64,000 nt of DNA from Culex pipiens pallens (GCF_016801865.2 NC_068938.1:187932850-187996849), one strand, 5' to 3'; positions 35,285 to 46,911 are shown, counted from the stretch's first letter. The notes: generated from the sequence alone by a model not told the origin. Program-made: numbers and translations.

Positions 35285-35590
35285 TTTTTGCAATTCCGTC
35301 GTGAAACTACTTACTTTTCCTGTCATTCTTGAACGACGAAACAGCCTACTTTTCTGCACCAAAAATAATAGAATCGAATAGTAACCCTTTTCAAAACAAA
35401 TGCTGAAAAGTTCTACTTTTCAGCACTGAAATGGATGCTGTAAAGTTGAACTATTCAGCACTTGTTAGGAAAGTTATACTTTTCAAAAATTTTTTGATTT
35501 GAACGATTCATTGACTCAATGCATGGACATTTGTCCTATAATTCTGTCCAAAGGGTGTTTTTCGGAATTGCAAAAAACGTTGTATGGAAC
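35285..35590 (-). mobile_element. TTTTCAGCA MITE family, fuller copy
   Basis: Inverted relative to 6545-6720: GCAATTCCGTCGTGAAAC, TTCTTGAACGACGAAA, AATAGAATCGAATAGTAACC and two CAGCA/TGCTG palindromic modules, with a second GGAATTGCAAAAAACG near 35571. Here the CATTTGTTTTGAAAAGGG stretch is uninterrupted; it is the pre-insertion state of the site occupied at 39292. Confidence 0.6.
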
Positions 35591-36119
35591 TCGTTGCAAA
35601 ACTTGATTTTTCATCACTCGTCGTATTTATCTAACTCGGTAAACCTCGTTAGATAAATGTACGACTCGTGCTGAAAAAATCCTCTTTTTGCAACTTGTTG
35701 CATAAACTACTATTTTAAGTACACATATGAAGTATTCTCACCACTTGATTTTTAAGAAACATTTTCAAGAATGGGAAACATAAAGTTTGCCTCTAGTCAT
35801 TTTGAATGTCCTGACTTAATGGAAGTGTTTCTTATTTTTATTTTGTGAATCATTTTTCAATGTAGTTTTTAAAGTTGGATTTGAAAACTCTTGCATTATA
35901 TAAAAAACAGCAAGATAACGTAAAATGTTACAGCATTTCCTTAAAAATAATTGTAAAATTATTTAGTTCAAAAATGAAAAAAAAAAAATAACTACCTGGC
36001 GCATTTTTACTATGTTTATCTTCATAAAGAAATTAAAATTTATTAAAAGATATTATTCCAGGATTTCTGTCCCGGTATTTCCCACCCACTTATCTATACG
36101 ATAATATACGATTTTTCTT
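35591..36119. other. AT-rich interval, nothing recognised
   Basis: ACTCGTCGTATTTATCTAAC and its inverse GTTAGATAAATGTACGACTCG-like block near 35620-35668 form a small inverted repeat. Otherwise no supported feature. Confidence 0.4.
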
Positions 36120-36592
36120 CGCAGAAATTTGTTTTGTTTCAGAACAAACAAAAATTTATCGAAACAAAAATTTTACGAACCTTTTCCACATCGGACAACT
36201 CCACTCAACTTCTTTTCCCACAACAGAGAGTGAGCTCCCCCGTTCCAAATCAGCTGAAACGCGTGCTTCTCCACTCATTTCGGCGAGCGAAGCTCGTCGA
36301 TTCACTCACTTCACTCACGCCAACGGCGCGTCGAGGTCGCTCCCTCGCTCCACCACCACCCATATCGGGTTGATGCTCCCCAAAACACTCCCCAACGAAA
36401 CCCACCTCACCAGTTATAGTCACCCAAACAATACCGCGCGCTAGTATTGGTGCGGTCTGGTGGATGCGTTTATGCTGTGTTTTGCAGAACTCTCGACGCT
36501 CGGCGATGTTTTTTCCGTCGCTTTCGCCGTATTCGAGCAGCTCAGCCGCCTATGAATCGAGCTGAACGCAACAAAACGCGAACCAACCTTCG

Positions 36593-36627
36593 TCAGTCTC
36601 TCGCCATCCATTGATTCGCTCGGTCGT
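36593..36627 (+). promoter_or_regulatory. Inr + DPE core promoter
   Basis: TCAGTC at 36593-36598 fits the insect initiator (TCAKTY) with A+1 at 36595. GGTCGT lies at 36622-36627, exactly +28 to +33 from that A, and fits the downstream promoter element consensus RGWYV. The strict spacing requirement is met and no TATA box is evident upstream, as is usual for Inr+DPE promoters. Confidence 0.5.
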
Positions 36628-36844
36628 CGCGCGACCGTCGTCGTCTTTTCCCATTGTGTACCACTCTTTATCGCGTTTGTCTTCGTGTGGTTATTTGTAT
36701 TCTTCGTCGGCGCCGCCGTGATCATTGTAGTCTTCGAAAAACAATAGCGGCGCCGGATTAGCCGAACTGCTTTGATCGTGCCGAAGAGTCTTCGCGAAGT
36801 GATCGAAGGTCACTTGGATTGGTCGGCGCGCGCGAGCAAAAACA

Positions 36845-36920
36845 CTGCAACAGTGGGATTCGAACCCGGACCGTCTGGGAGCCGGCAAAGATGCCTGCTT
36901 CGCGTTACCGCTTGGGGCGG
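36845..36920 (-). pseudogene. tRNA-like relic with good B box
   Basis: On the minus strand GGGTTCGAATCCCAC is a near-ideal B box, preceded about 50 bp upstream by CCCCAAGCGGTAACGC, an A-box-like sequence of the Leu/Ser type. Stems are imperfect, so it is a tRNA pseudogene or SINE head. It lies 250 bp downstream of the Inr+DPE promoter, on the opposite strand. Confidence 0.45.
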
Positions 36921-37330
36921 TTCCCTTCCGGGGACGTTCCGGGTGTTCCGGAAAACTAAAAAATCTCGTAGAGGAAAATTTTCTGTGGAATGGTCAGCTC
37001 CAGCGGAAAAGTTCGTCTGCCGCGCCAAGTATTGCAGCAGCAGTGCAATAGAGTTTTTTTCATGTGTGAGTTTCCCGAGGCCTAGGCGTTCTCGTATGGG
37101 TGTGTTGGTTGGATCGGCTCTTCGGCGCGGGGTTTTGTTATTGTTGCTCGGGCTGGCCCCATTCATGAAAAAGTATGCCGTCGCCGCCGCCGAATGCTGG
37201 TCTAGGCTGAAGAAGAGAAGTGACAGAAGAAGAAGCGGCGGTCTCTAGGCCTACGTCGCACTTACACATTTACACACACACACATAGCGAAACAGTGCTG
37301 ATGGTGGTTACAGCAGTTTAGAGTGGAGAA

Positions 37331-37940
37331 AGAAAAAACAACCGTTTGAAATTCTGCATTCCGGATGCTGCACGGTCCCCAGCGGTGGGATTGTGGATGT
37401 GCGTGTGTTTATGTGTGTGTGTATTTGTGGGGGAGCTTGTAATGATGCAAATCGCGTGGAGAAAGAACCTGTGTGTGATGTTTGTTATTTGCGCGTGAAG
37501 TTGTGGGTGATGTTTTGGCAGGGCGCAGAAAAAAAGTTGGGCGAAGATGACTGCGATCAGCTGAAACGAACGAAGACAAGTTGATTTCAATGATTACCAG
37601 AAAATCTACTTCAAATTCTGATATAATAATAAGTTGTTCCATAACATCGAAGAGCTAGCAGTAGTTGATGTGTCGTTAATTGTTGCAAAATAATTCACTT
37701 TTAAGGTGGTTAAAGTCCTGGAAAAATCTCCAGGATTTTTTAAAATATTCAAAATGTCTAAATATGGCGAAAAATAATGAAAACAGATCGCTATAATTAC
37801 CAATTCGTTGTAACTAAAGTTCAGTTTTCAATTGTCATAAAAAAATTGATTTCATGGTTGTGTAAGAAAGTAACTAAATTTTTGAGCGTGTTCGGCTCGC
37901 TTAAAACCTTTTGAACATATGTGAAATTCAGGTGTACAGT
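37331..37940. other. Low-copy interval with GTGTGT run
   Basis: A GT-rich microsatellite (about 37398-37430) and short frames; AT-rich after 37600. Nothing else supported. Confidence 0.35.
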
Positions 37941-37944
37941 ACGG

Positions 37945-38200
37945 CAAAATGTCTTCCCTCTCCCCTCGACTTTGGTCATGGTCAAAGTACATAAATTTCA
38001 AAAAATATTTGCAATGGCCTCAAGGTGGACTATTCAAGCCATTATTGTTAATTGGGTCCTAAAATGAAGCATAGATTGCTGATATTATTGTTTACAGCGA
38101 TAAAGCTTATTTTTTAGAGTACAATGACCCTTTGTACGACCACAAAGAGTTTAAAATGGATTTTTAAATCAATTTTGAAAAATTAACCTCGCGGTCCTTC
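37945..38200 (+). mobile_element. Poly-C MITE family, 3' remnant
   Basis: CCCTCTCCCCTCGACTTTGG (37958) and AAAATATTTGCAATGGCCTC (38003-38022) match the right end of the family (compare 1171-1236). The flanking 38130-38180 block (AGTTTAAAATGGATTTTTAAA) may be another fragment. Confidence 0.5.
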
Positions 38201-39030
38201 TTGACAGAAAAGCTCCTACTTGACAGCTCGTTCCAAGGGGACCATAGTTGATCCATCGAAAAAATGTTGTCATGTCAAAAAAATTTTTTGCATTAAAATG
38301 AAAAAAAGTGATCAGAAATGGTTTTTAATCGTATTTTTTACCGTTGTACATAAAAATTGACATAGGGCTTTAGTACCCAATTATTTTAATTTTAAAAATA
38401 TACTTAAAGATAATAAAGTACAATAACATTTTTTTGCAGACAAAAAACAGTAAAAAAATGGTTCCAATTCGTAAAATCACTTTATTAATTTCGATATTTA
38501 TTTGGTTTTGGCACTCTTCTTTGTGAAATTGAAATCTTATTTTTTGCTTTGGTTTCATTACTATGCTTAACTTGACTTTTTTGATAAAGTATATTAAAAT
38601 CGGTTCTGTCCAATTTTCCAAAATGCCATTTTTCAGAAATTCAGCCCATTCCCAGAATATACATTTTCCAGTATATACCATTGCTCTAAAATGTTTATTG
38701 TTGATGTTTTACCAATAATAGGGTAATTTTCATGAGAATAGTGTAACTCGTAAAGATTTACTTTTTTTGTTTGGTATTTTCAAATCTTCAAATCTCTAAT
38801 ATTAAAACTGTTGGAATATCATAAAATTCATAATAATATATTATTAATCATCATCATGATTGGGTCATTCTGGGTAATGACATCCTGGGAATTGAAATTC
38901 TGAGGAATGGGATAAATTTAAAAAAAATGTATTTATAGTTTAATTCTTTCACTCAATTAACCTACGTAGAATCACGTATAACACCCTTTGAGTGGAATTA
39001 TAATTCAAATGTTCATGTATTTTGTCAATT
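38201..39030. other. AT-rich interval, nothing recognised
   Basis: A 103-codon minus-strand frame (38370-38681) is lysine/isoleucine-rich, as expected of AT-rich chance frames. Confidence 0.35.
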
Positions 39031-39033
39031 GGA

Positions 39034-39164
39034 GCCTAACATTTCAAAAAGGCACATAACTTTTGTAAACAATAGTGCATTCCTTTTACTCAAATGACAG
39101 TTTACATAAGGTGTGAAAGGAACACACTCTTGGTTAAAAAAGTTATGTGCCCTAATGAAATGGC
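39034..39164. mobile_element. Small hairpin MITE, GGCACATAACTTTT type
   Basis: GCCTAACATTTCAAAAAGGC at the left and the complement GCCATTTCATTAGGGC at the right are imperfect inverted ends, both followed inward by ACATAACTTTT. Length about 131 bp; it folds into a single hairpin. The terminal module resembles the AACATTTCAAAAGGGCG motif in the larger foldback elements. Confidence 0.55.
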
Positions 39165-39291
39165 AAGCACGAATTCATCGTATAAATCAAAAAATGTTGA
39201 AAAGTATAACTTTTCGAAACAAGTGTTGAAAAATTCCACTTTTCAGCATCCATTTTTGTGCTGAAAAGTACAACTTTTCAGCATTTGTTTT

Positions 39292-41398
39292 AAAAACTAA
39301 CTTAATCCACCTATGTGGTTGGAGCCTTCCTCACTCATTACCAGCAATGGCTGATTTGATGGGGTTGTACACAAATTTCATCTATTTTTTAGATTCGGAT
39401 TAAGAAAGTACATAAATATAACTTAAATGGCCATATCTCGAGACAGGGTTGCCAGATCTTCAATGTTTTGGACTTGTTGGAAAGGTCTTTTGATAACCTA
39501 TCCAACGATGGGTCGGATGATGGATCCGGACATAGTTTACATACATTTAAGTGAGATCCGGCTTCCAAAAAGTGCATAAATATCACTTAAGTGGACATAT
39601 CTCGAGACAGGGTTGCCAGATCTTTAATGTTTTGAACTCGTTGATAAGGTCTTTTGACAACCTATCCAACGATGGGTCAGATGGTGGATCCGGACATAGT
39701 TTACATACATTTAAGTGAGATCCGGCTTCCAAAAAGTGCATAAATATCACTTAAGTGGACATATCTCGAGACAGGGTTGCCAGATCTTCAATGTTTTGGA
39801 CTCGTTGGAAAGGTCTTTTGATAACCTATCCAACGATGGGTCGGATGGTGGATCCGGACATAGTTTACATACATTTAAGTGAGATCCGGCTTCCAAAAAG
39901 TGCATAAATATCACTTAAGTGGACATATCTCGAGACAGGGTTGCCAGATCTTCAATGTTTTGGACTCGTTGATAAGGTCTTTTGATAACCTAACCAACGA
40001 TGGGTCGGATGGTGGATCCAGACATAGTTTACATACATTTAAGTGAGATCCGGCTTCCAAAAAGTGCATAAATATCACTTAAATGGCCATATCTCGAGAC
40101 AGGGTTGCCAGATCTTCAATGTTTTGGACTCGTTGGAAAGGTCTTTTGTTAACCTATCCAACGATGGGTCGGATGGTTGATCCGGACATAGTTTACATAC
40201 ATTTAAGTGAGATCCGGCTTCCAAAAAGTGCATAAATATCACTTAAGTGGACATATCTCGAGACAGGGTTGCCAGATCTTCAATGTTTTAGACTGGTTGG
40301 AAAGGTTTTTTGATAATCGAACCAACGATGGGTCGGATGGTGGATCCGAGCATACTTTACATACATTTAAATGAGACCCGGCTACAAAAAAGTACATAAA
40401 CATCACTTAAGTGACCATATCTCGAGACAGGGTTGCCAGATCTTCAATGTTTTGGACTCGTTAGAAAGGTCTTTTGATAACCTAACCAACGATGGGTCGG
40501 ATGGTGGATCCGGACATAGTTTACATACATTTAAGTGAGATCCGGCTTCAAAAAAGTACATAAATATCACTTAAATGGTCATATCTCGAGACAGGGTTGC
40601 CAGATCTTCAATGTTTTGGACTCGTTGGAAAGGTCTTTTGATAACCTAACCAACGATGGGTCGGATGGTGGATCCGGACATAGTTTACATACATTTAAGT
40701 GAGATCCGGCTTCCAAAAAGTGCATAAATATCACTTAAGTGGACATATCTCGAAACAGGGTTGCCAGATCTTCAATGTTTTAGACTCGTTGGAAAGGTCT
40801 TTTGATAACCTAACCAACGATGGGTCGGATGGTGGATCCGAACATAGTTTACATACATTTAAATGAGACCCGGCTACAAAAAGTACATAAATATCACTTA
40901 AGTGGACATATCTCGAGACAGGGTTGCCAGATCTTCAATGTTTTGGACTCGTTGGAAAGATTTTTTGATAACCTATCCAACGATGGGTCGGATGGTGGAT
41001 CCGGACATAGTTTACATACATTTAAGTGAGATCCAGATATATGTGAAAACACATTTTTATACATAACTTTTGAACTACTTATCGAAACTTCAATCTTTAT
41101 AAAACTCGATCTATGGGACCCTTAACCAAGTCGAATTCAACAGGTTCGGGTCAAATCGGTTCAGCCAGTGCCGAGAAACATGAGCTAGTTTGTTGGTCAC
41201 ATACATACATACACACACACATACACACACACATACACACACACATACACACACACATACACACACACATACACACAGACATTTTTTCAGTTTTCGATTC
41301 TGAGTCGATATGTATACATGAAGGTGGGTCTACGACGTTTTTATACAAAGTTCATTTTTAGAGCAGGATTATAGCCTTACCTCAGTGAGGAAGGCAAA
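39292..41398 (+). mobile_element. Element with 164-bp tandem repeats, copy 2 (ten units)
   Basis: Same ends as 15932-17112. Landmark CTCGAGAC recurs at 39437, 39601, 39765 and 39929, exactly 164 bp apart, and continues to 40912, giving ten units with occasional 1-bp deletions. Units differ by scattered substitutions (TGCATAAA versus TACATAAA; GGTGGATCC versus GATGGATCC). The tail has an expanded CA/CACACACACATA microsatellite (41208-41278, 12-bp period, about six units), longer than in the other copies. Confidence 0.8.
41208..41278. repeat. 12-bp CA-rich minisatellite inside the 164-bp-repeat element
   Basis: ACACACACACAT is repeated about six times. The corresponding tracts at 16963-16992 and 47378-47425 are shorter and less regular. 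Confidence 0.8.
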
Positions 41399-41455
41399 AG
41401 GTTTACTATTCGATTCTGTTATTATTGGTCCAGAAAAGTAGGCTACATATAATCG

Positions 41456-42779
41456 GATGCGCAGCGCATCAATATTATAATTTGGTTTATTTTGCATAAA
41501 TATAAATTATTTAAAATATGCTTAAATTTGGGAAAATGATACTGGAACGAGTTTGATTATTTGAATTTACAAAAAAAAATATAGAAACGAGAATTAAATA
41601 TATTTTTCAAGAATTAAATATTTTAGAATAAAAACAAAAATATTTGAATATTTTTTTTAAATAGACTGTTTAGAGCTGCTTACGTGCTCACGTATGGAAG
41701 AACGGAAATCTCCAAAAAATATTACAAAACAAGAATATTATTTTTTTTAAATGTGTTCGAAAATAAACTATAGGTCATCTATTTTTACAAAGAAATGCGG
41801 CTATTGTATTTTTTAACACACAATAAATATGATTAAATTATTTTAATGGATAAAAACGAAAATATTTTTTGAGTAAAATAGAGCTAAATCTATTTGAATA
41901 ATATAATAATTATGTTTCAATAAATGCAAAAAAATCACAAAAAAGACAGTTAATGAAAAATATTAGTTTTCCTTAAACCTTACTATGTTCAAATTTCATA
42001 ATATTCCTTATTATTGTACCTTCCATATTTATTAAACTCTTCAATTCAACTGATAGTTCCGCAAATATGGTCAAATAATTCACAAAACCACAATTAAGTT
42101 TCAATTCAATTGGTTTCAGCGTTTCTAGTCATTGGTTTGTTGAAAATTCAAATATCTTCCCCGAACATAAAACAATTTCGTTGTCCAATTGCATGAATTT
42201 TAAGGTTTCAATGTTTTTTCTCATAATTTTCATCTAAAAAGTTTACATTTGCAGTCGTTCGATATACCATATTGAAAGATCACGTTAATAGCTTCCAAAC
42301 CTACAAACATTACAGAACTAAAAAGTAGTTTTCAGCATCAATTTGAGTGCTGAAATGGTCAACTTGGACATTTATCTTGACGGGAAATAACATAAAACGT
42401 TCACTGAAAATTAAAAAAAAAATAAAAGGGGTTTTCCGGGATTGCAACAGATGTTGTAATCAATTCGTTAACAAAAACTAACATTTAAGTTGTATGTTTA
42501 AAAACAAATTTTGTTTGGAGATTGCAATACCATTTCTTTTCTGTTACTGATTTGACTCAATATTTGGGAGAGAAAATAAGATTTTAATTATTTTCATCAC
42601 AGGCGTCTACTTCAAGAAAACAATCAAACTTTACCAGAACCTGAACGAAATCGACAAGATCTAAACAAAAAATAAGGAAATAATACAAGTTCATATCTCC
42701 AGAGTTCATCCTCGATGTACAGTGTGGGTGCAGATGTTCATATATCAGTGTTTTTTTATCTGTGTGTCCTGAAAAAATC
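41456..42779. other. AT-rich interval with one repeat fragment
   Basis: CAGCATCAATTTGAGTGCTGAAATGG near 42336-42361 is a remnant of the TTTTCAGCA MITE. Otherwise nothing is supported. Confidence 0.35.
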
Positions 42780-43440
42780 ACAATCAAAGGAGGAAAAACG
42801 CAATATCTCCAGATTCTAATTTATTGTGTAATAAAGTGCGCTTTTTCTGCTCGTGATGGCAGAAGAGGTAAATTGGAGCCGGCAAAATTGAGAGGCAAAA
42901 TTGAGAGGAAAATAAATAAGAGCCAAGTGACGAAAACATCCAGTTCTACACAACCGCAGTCGTGGAGGGATACGAAGTTGTAACCCAGTCAGTGGAAACC
43001 AGCTGGAAAGCAGAAGAAAATCTCGCAAAAGTGTACGGTTCAAGTACCGAAAGTTTCAAAATAACAACCAACTTGAGTAGAGGAAGAAGCACAAGAAGAG
43101 CAAGAAGCTGCCCGAAAAAAGAGAACCAATTCCACAACATAATTAAACAACAGTTAGACAGCGAAGAGATTCAGACGCGAATCAAGAAGAACGCTCGGGA
43201 GAAGATCTAGAAGAGGGAGGAAAGCTGGAGCACACTTTTTTGGCCAGTCAATCAACGCAACGCAACGCGGAGAAGGAGGTGAAAGCAAAGCAAAGGTAAC
43301 GAAAAGAGCGATTAAGTCGCGTGGTTTTGGTGCGGCGGGGGGAAATGAGGAAGGAGAAGAAGAAAAGGAAGGAAAAACTAGCAGAAAGTGCGTGAGGAAC
43401 TGTTGTTTTCTGATTCTTTTCTTTTGCTTCTATATTAGAG
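42780..43440 (+). other. Purine-rich exon-like island
   Basis: Rich in GAAGAAG/AGAGG, with balanced GC and no repeats. An 82-codon frame (42962-43210) is open, but its make-up (K/R/S-rich) also fits an untranslated leader. AAAG|GTAACG near 43296 is a possible donor. Splicing-enhancer-like purine tracts favour a non-coding exon; unproven. Confidence 0.25.
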
Positions 43441-43689
43441 GTTCTTAGATTGTGACTAAAGAAAAACGATGAGAAGAACGGTGTAGCCCTTTGGGGGTAC
43501 CGTTAGTCAGTGAGCATGATTTTTGTTTGAAATTGTTAAAAGTTGATGTAAGAATTAGTTGTAGGCAGTCACTTTTTTCAACTTATTCTTTGTTTGTAAT
43601 CATAAAAACATGCAAATCAGATTTTTGACTTCTGTACTGTGGAGAAGTCATACAATTAACAAAGTGTTACTTTGGAAAACCTTTTAAAA
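43441..43689. other. Flank of satellite, nothing recognised
   Basis: No supported feature. Confidence 0.3.
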
Positions 43690-45560
43690 TTAGCAAAAAT
43701 GACAAAAATGACAAAAATGACAAAAAATCACAAAAATGACAAAAATGACAAAAAATCACAAAAATGACAAAAATGACAAAAATGACAAAAATGACAAAAA
43801 TGACAAAAATGACAAAAATGACAAAAATGACAAAAATGACAAAAATGACAAAAATGACAAAAATGACAAAAATGACAAAAATGACAAAAATGATTAAATT
43901 GACGAAATGACAAAAATGACAAAAATGACAAAAATGACAAAAATGACAAAAATGACAAAAATGACAAAAATGACAAAAATGACAAAAATGACAAAAATGA
44001 CAAAAATGACAAAAATGACAAAAATGACAAAAATGACAAAAATGACAAAAATGACAAAAATGACAAAAATGACAAAAATGACAAAAATGACAAAAATGAC
44101 AAAAATGACAAAAATGACAAAAAATGACAAAAATGACAAAAATGACAAAAATGACAAAAATGACAAAAATGACAAAAATGACAAAAATGACAAAAATGAC
44201 AAAAATGACAAAAATGACAAAAATGACAAAAATGACAAAAATGACAAAAATGACAAAAATGACAAAAAATGACAAAAATGACAAAAATGACAAAAATGAC
44301 AAAAATGACAAAAAATGACAAAAATGACAAAAATGACAAAAATGACAAAAATGACAAAAATGACAAAAATGACAAAAATGACAAAAATGACAAAAAATGA
44401 CAAAAAATGACAAAAATGACAAAAATGACAAAAATGACAAAAATGGCAAAAATGACAAAAATGGCAAAAATGACAAAAATGACAAAAAAGACAAAAATGA
44501 CAAAAATGACAAAAATGACAAAAATGACAAAAATGACAAAAATGACAAAAATGACAAAAATGACAAAAATGACAAAAATGACAAAAATGACAAAAATGAC
44601 AAAAATGACAAAAATGACAAAAATTACAAAAATTACAAAAATTACAAAAATTACAAAAATTACAAAAAGAAGACAAAAATGACAAAAATGACAAAAATGA
44701 CAAAAATGACAAAAATGACAAAAATGACAAAAATGACAAAAATGACAAAAATGACAAAAATGACAAAAATGACAAAAATGACAAAAATGACAAAAATGAC
44801 AAAAATGACAAAAATGACAAAAATGACAAAAATGACAAAAATGACAAAAATGACAAAAATGACAAAAATGACAAAAATTACAAAAATTACAAAAATTACA
44901 AAAATTACAAAAAGAAGACAAAAATGACAAAAATGACAAAAATGACAAAAATGACAAAAATGACAAAAATGACAAAAATGACAAAAATGACAAAAATGAC
45001 AAAAATGACAAAAATGACAAAAATGACAAAAATGACAAAAATGACAAAAATGACAAAAATGACAAAAATGACAAAAATGACAAAAATGACAAAAATGACA
45101 AAAATGACAAAAATGACAAAAATTACAAAAATTACAAAAATTACAAAAATTACAAAAATTACAAAAATTACAAAAATTACAAAAATTACAAAAATTACAA
45201 AAATTACAAAAAGAAGACAAAAATGACAAAAATGACAAAAATGACAAAAATGACAAAAATGACAAAAATGACAAAAATGACAAAAATGACAAAAATGACA
45301 AAAAATGACAAAAATTACAAAAATGACAAAAATGACAAAAATGACAAAAATGACAAAAATGACAAAAATGACAAAAATGACAAAAATGACAAAAATGACA
45401 AAAATGACAAAAATGACAAAAATGACAAAATGACAAAAATGACAGAAATGACAAAAAGACAAAAAATTACAAAAAGAAGACAAAAATGACAAAAATGACA
45501 AAAATCACAAAAATGACAAAAATTGCAAAAATGACAAAAAATACAAAAATTACAAAAATG
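43690..45560. repeat. 9-bp (AAAAATGAC)n satellite with higher-order blocks
   Basis: About 200 units of a 9-bp motif. Because the period is three codons, most frames stay open for long stretches; the apparent proteins of 121-463 residues (MTK, NDK, FLS, HFC or VIF repeats) are artefacts. Variant AAAAATTAC units cluster at the ends of sub-arrays, each closed by GAAGAC at 44669, 44914, 45213 and 45476. These junctions are 245, 299 and 263 bp apart, each 9n+2. The start (43690-43760) and end (45430-45560) are more irregular. Confidence 0.95.
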
Positions 45561-45569
45561 TCAATTGAT

Positions 45570-46860
45570 GATTGGACTCTTCATATCTTAATCAACAACA
45601 AAATTCTAGCTTCATTCTCTAGGACAAAGATGTTTTATTAATGCTCCAATCGTGCGAAGGTCCCCACCCCAATCATTTTTCATTCATTACGAACGAGTGC
45701 ATCCTGGTTGCGACCGGCGAGTCCAAATAGAAGTTTCCAGTCGGATATCGATACGTCGATCCCCGCGGGTCATTCGATCTCAACTCTCTAGATCTTCAAC
45801 CGTAGATAGCACCACCAGAGACTGCACTTCTTTTCAAGAAGTAGCTGCTGCAGCAGGGGGTCCCTCCTTAAAGGTTTCCCGCGCGCCGAGACTTCTTCTC
45901 TTGGTTGGCGGAAGGCAGCGCGATATGCTAATAAGGTTGTCCTTGAACGGAGACGTTGGTGTTGTACACCCCCTCCGCCGCGTACAACAAGACTGACGCT
46001 GACTGACTGTGGAGAGTTACGACGATTTGACGCGGCTATCCGGTTCATTTGCTGCAACGTGACTTTGGCAAACAAGGGGGGCAAATTTCTTGCTCTGTTT
46101 GGAGTAGAAATCAGGCTGTATTTGATTAGTGTCACCTCGAAACTCTTGGAGATCGCCATGCACTCAGCAAGTCAAATGACACCCGGCGGGGAGTTATTCT
46201 AGTCTGCCGGAATGCATTACTTGCACCGAGTGCAACGATTAGCATAGCTGCAGCTCTCGGGGTGCTGGAGTCAACAGTAACGTAGAACTACGCCAACTCC
46301 ACCACCACGACCATCCGTCCAATGTCAGAGCGGTTCCGTTGACCTGGAAGACCCCTCAAGTGTCCGACCCGTCATCCGTGACTCCGCCGCCTGTATCATA
46401 ACCTCAAAACTGCATCCAACTCGCCGCCGTGCAGTTCAGTGTGCGCTTTCGGTCCGACCTTGGCCCAAATTTTGATCGTTGCCCCGGCCGAGCCGTGGTT
46501 CGCGAAACCCCGAGAAGTTCAACCGAGTCTCGGTTGAATGGCGCGAAGCCGACGGCGAACCTCCTCTGAAATCGTGTTTGGGGGTTGATTTATGGCTGTG
46601 GCTGTATTGGTGCCGGTGGTTTATTATTTTGCAATTGTTTTTGCCTATTGCTATTGTTATGGGGGTATGTTGCTCGTAACTTTAGGTCGGTTGACGTGTA
46701 CCCGCAGCACTCATAACTTGGGTGAGATTATTGCACGGTACTCGTATTGGCTTGGAGGTGCATTGTTATGCACCGCGCAGCACATGGTCATCGATAGCAC
46801 GTGAAGGCTATGCCGGTTTGTGGAGTTTATTGACTTTTAGAATGAGGAATTGGTAAGTTT
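45570..46860. other. GC-richer single-copy island
   Basis: CpG-bearing sequence with 114- and 123-codon frames on opposite strands (45652-45996 + and 45788-46159 -) and a 70-codon frame (46592-46804). None shows a recognisable domain. TCAGTG near 46436 is initiator-like but lacks a DPE at the right distance. Possibly regulatory. Confidence 0.25.
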
Positions 46861-46911
46861 GAGCTTAATCTGTCGAACACTTAATGAGAGAAACAAAGTT
46901 GTTAGTTAAAA

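Larger units (their letters stand above)
36120..37330 (+). promoter_or_regulatory. CpG-bearing promoter-like island
   Basis: This is the most GC-rich long segment of the window, with many CG dinucleotides (CGGCGAGCGAAGCTCGTCG near 36280) and the Inr+DPE pair described separately. Downstream of the putative start, several GTGAG/GTAAG-like donors occur (for example GTGTGAGTTTC near 37063). Frames of 158 (36772-37248 +) and 118 codons (36810-37166 -) overlap each other and a tRNA-like sequence, so I do not call them genes. It probably marks the 5' end of a transcript running to the right. Confidence 0.4.
39185..41455 (+). mobile_element. TTTTCAGCA MITE family split by a later insertion
   Basis: The left part (39185-39291, TTGAAAAGTATAAC, TGCTGAAAAGTACAAC, CAGCATTTGTTTT) and right part (41399-41455, GTTTACTATTCGATTCTG, AGAAAAGTAGGCTAC) together match the uninterrupted copy at 35285-35590 (inverted). 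The gap is exactly filled by the 164-bp-repeat element. Confidence 0.65.

Noticed and set aside
36772..37248. 158-codon frame in the GC-rich island
   Set aside because: It overlaps a 118-codon frame on the other strand and the tRNA-like B box, and its peptide matches no family I know. GC-rich DNA has few stop codons by chance.
39437..41030. Regular 164-bp repeats as a CRISPR array
   Set aside because: There are no unique spacers; whole units are repeated head to tail, and the context is a eukaryotic transposon.
43667..45501. Open frames of up to 463 codons (FLS, HFC, VIF, MTK or NDK repeats)
   Set aside because: The 9-bp repeat is a multiple of three, so frames stay open on both strands at once. 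No unique sequence, start context or domain supports a protein.
46436..46470. Second Inr+DPE promoter around TCAGTG
   Set aside because: No RGWYV motif lies at +28 from the putative start.
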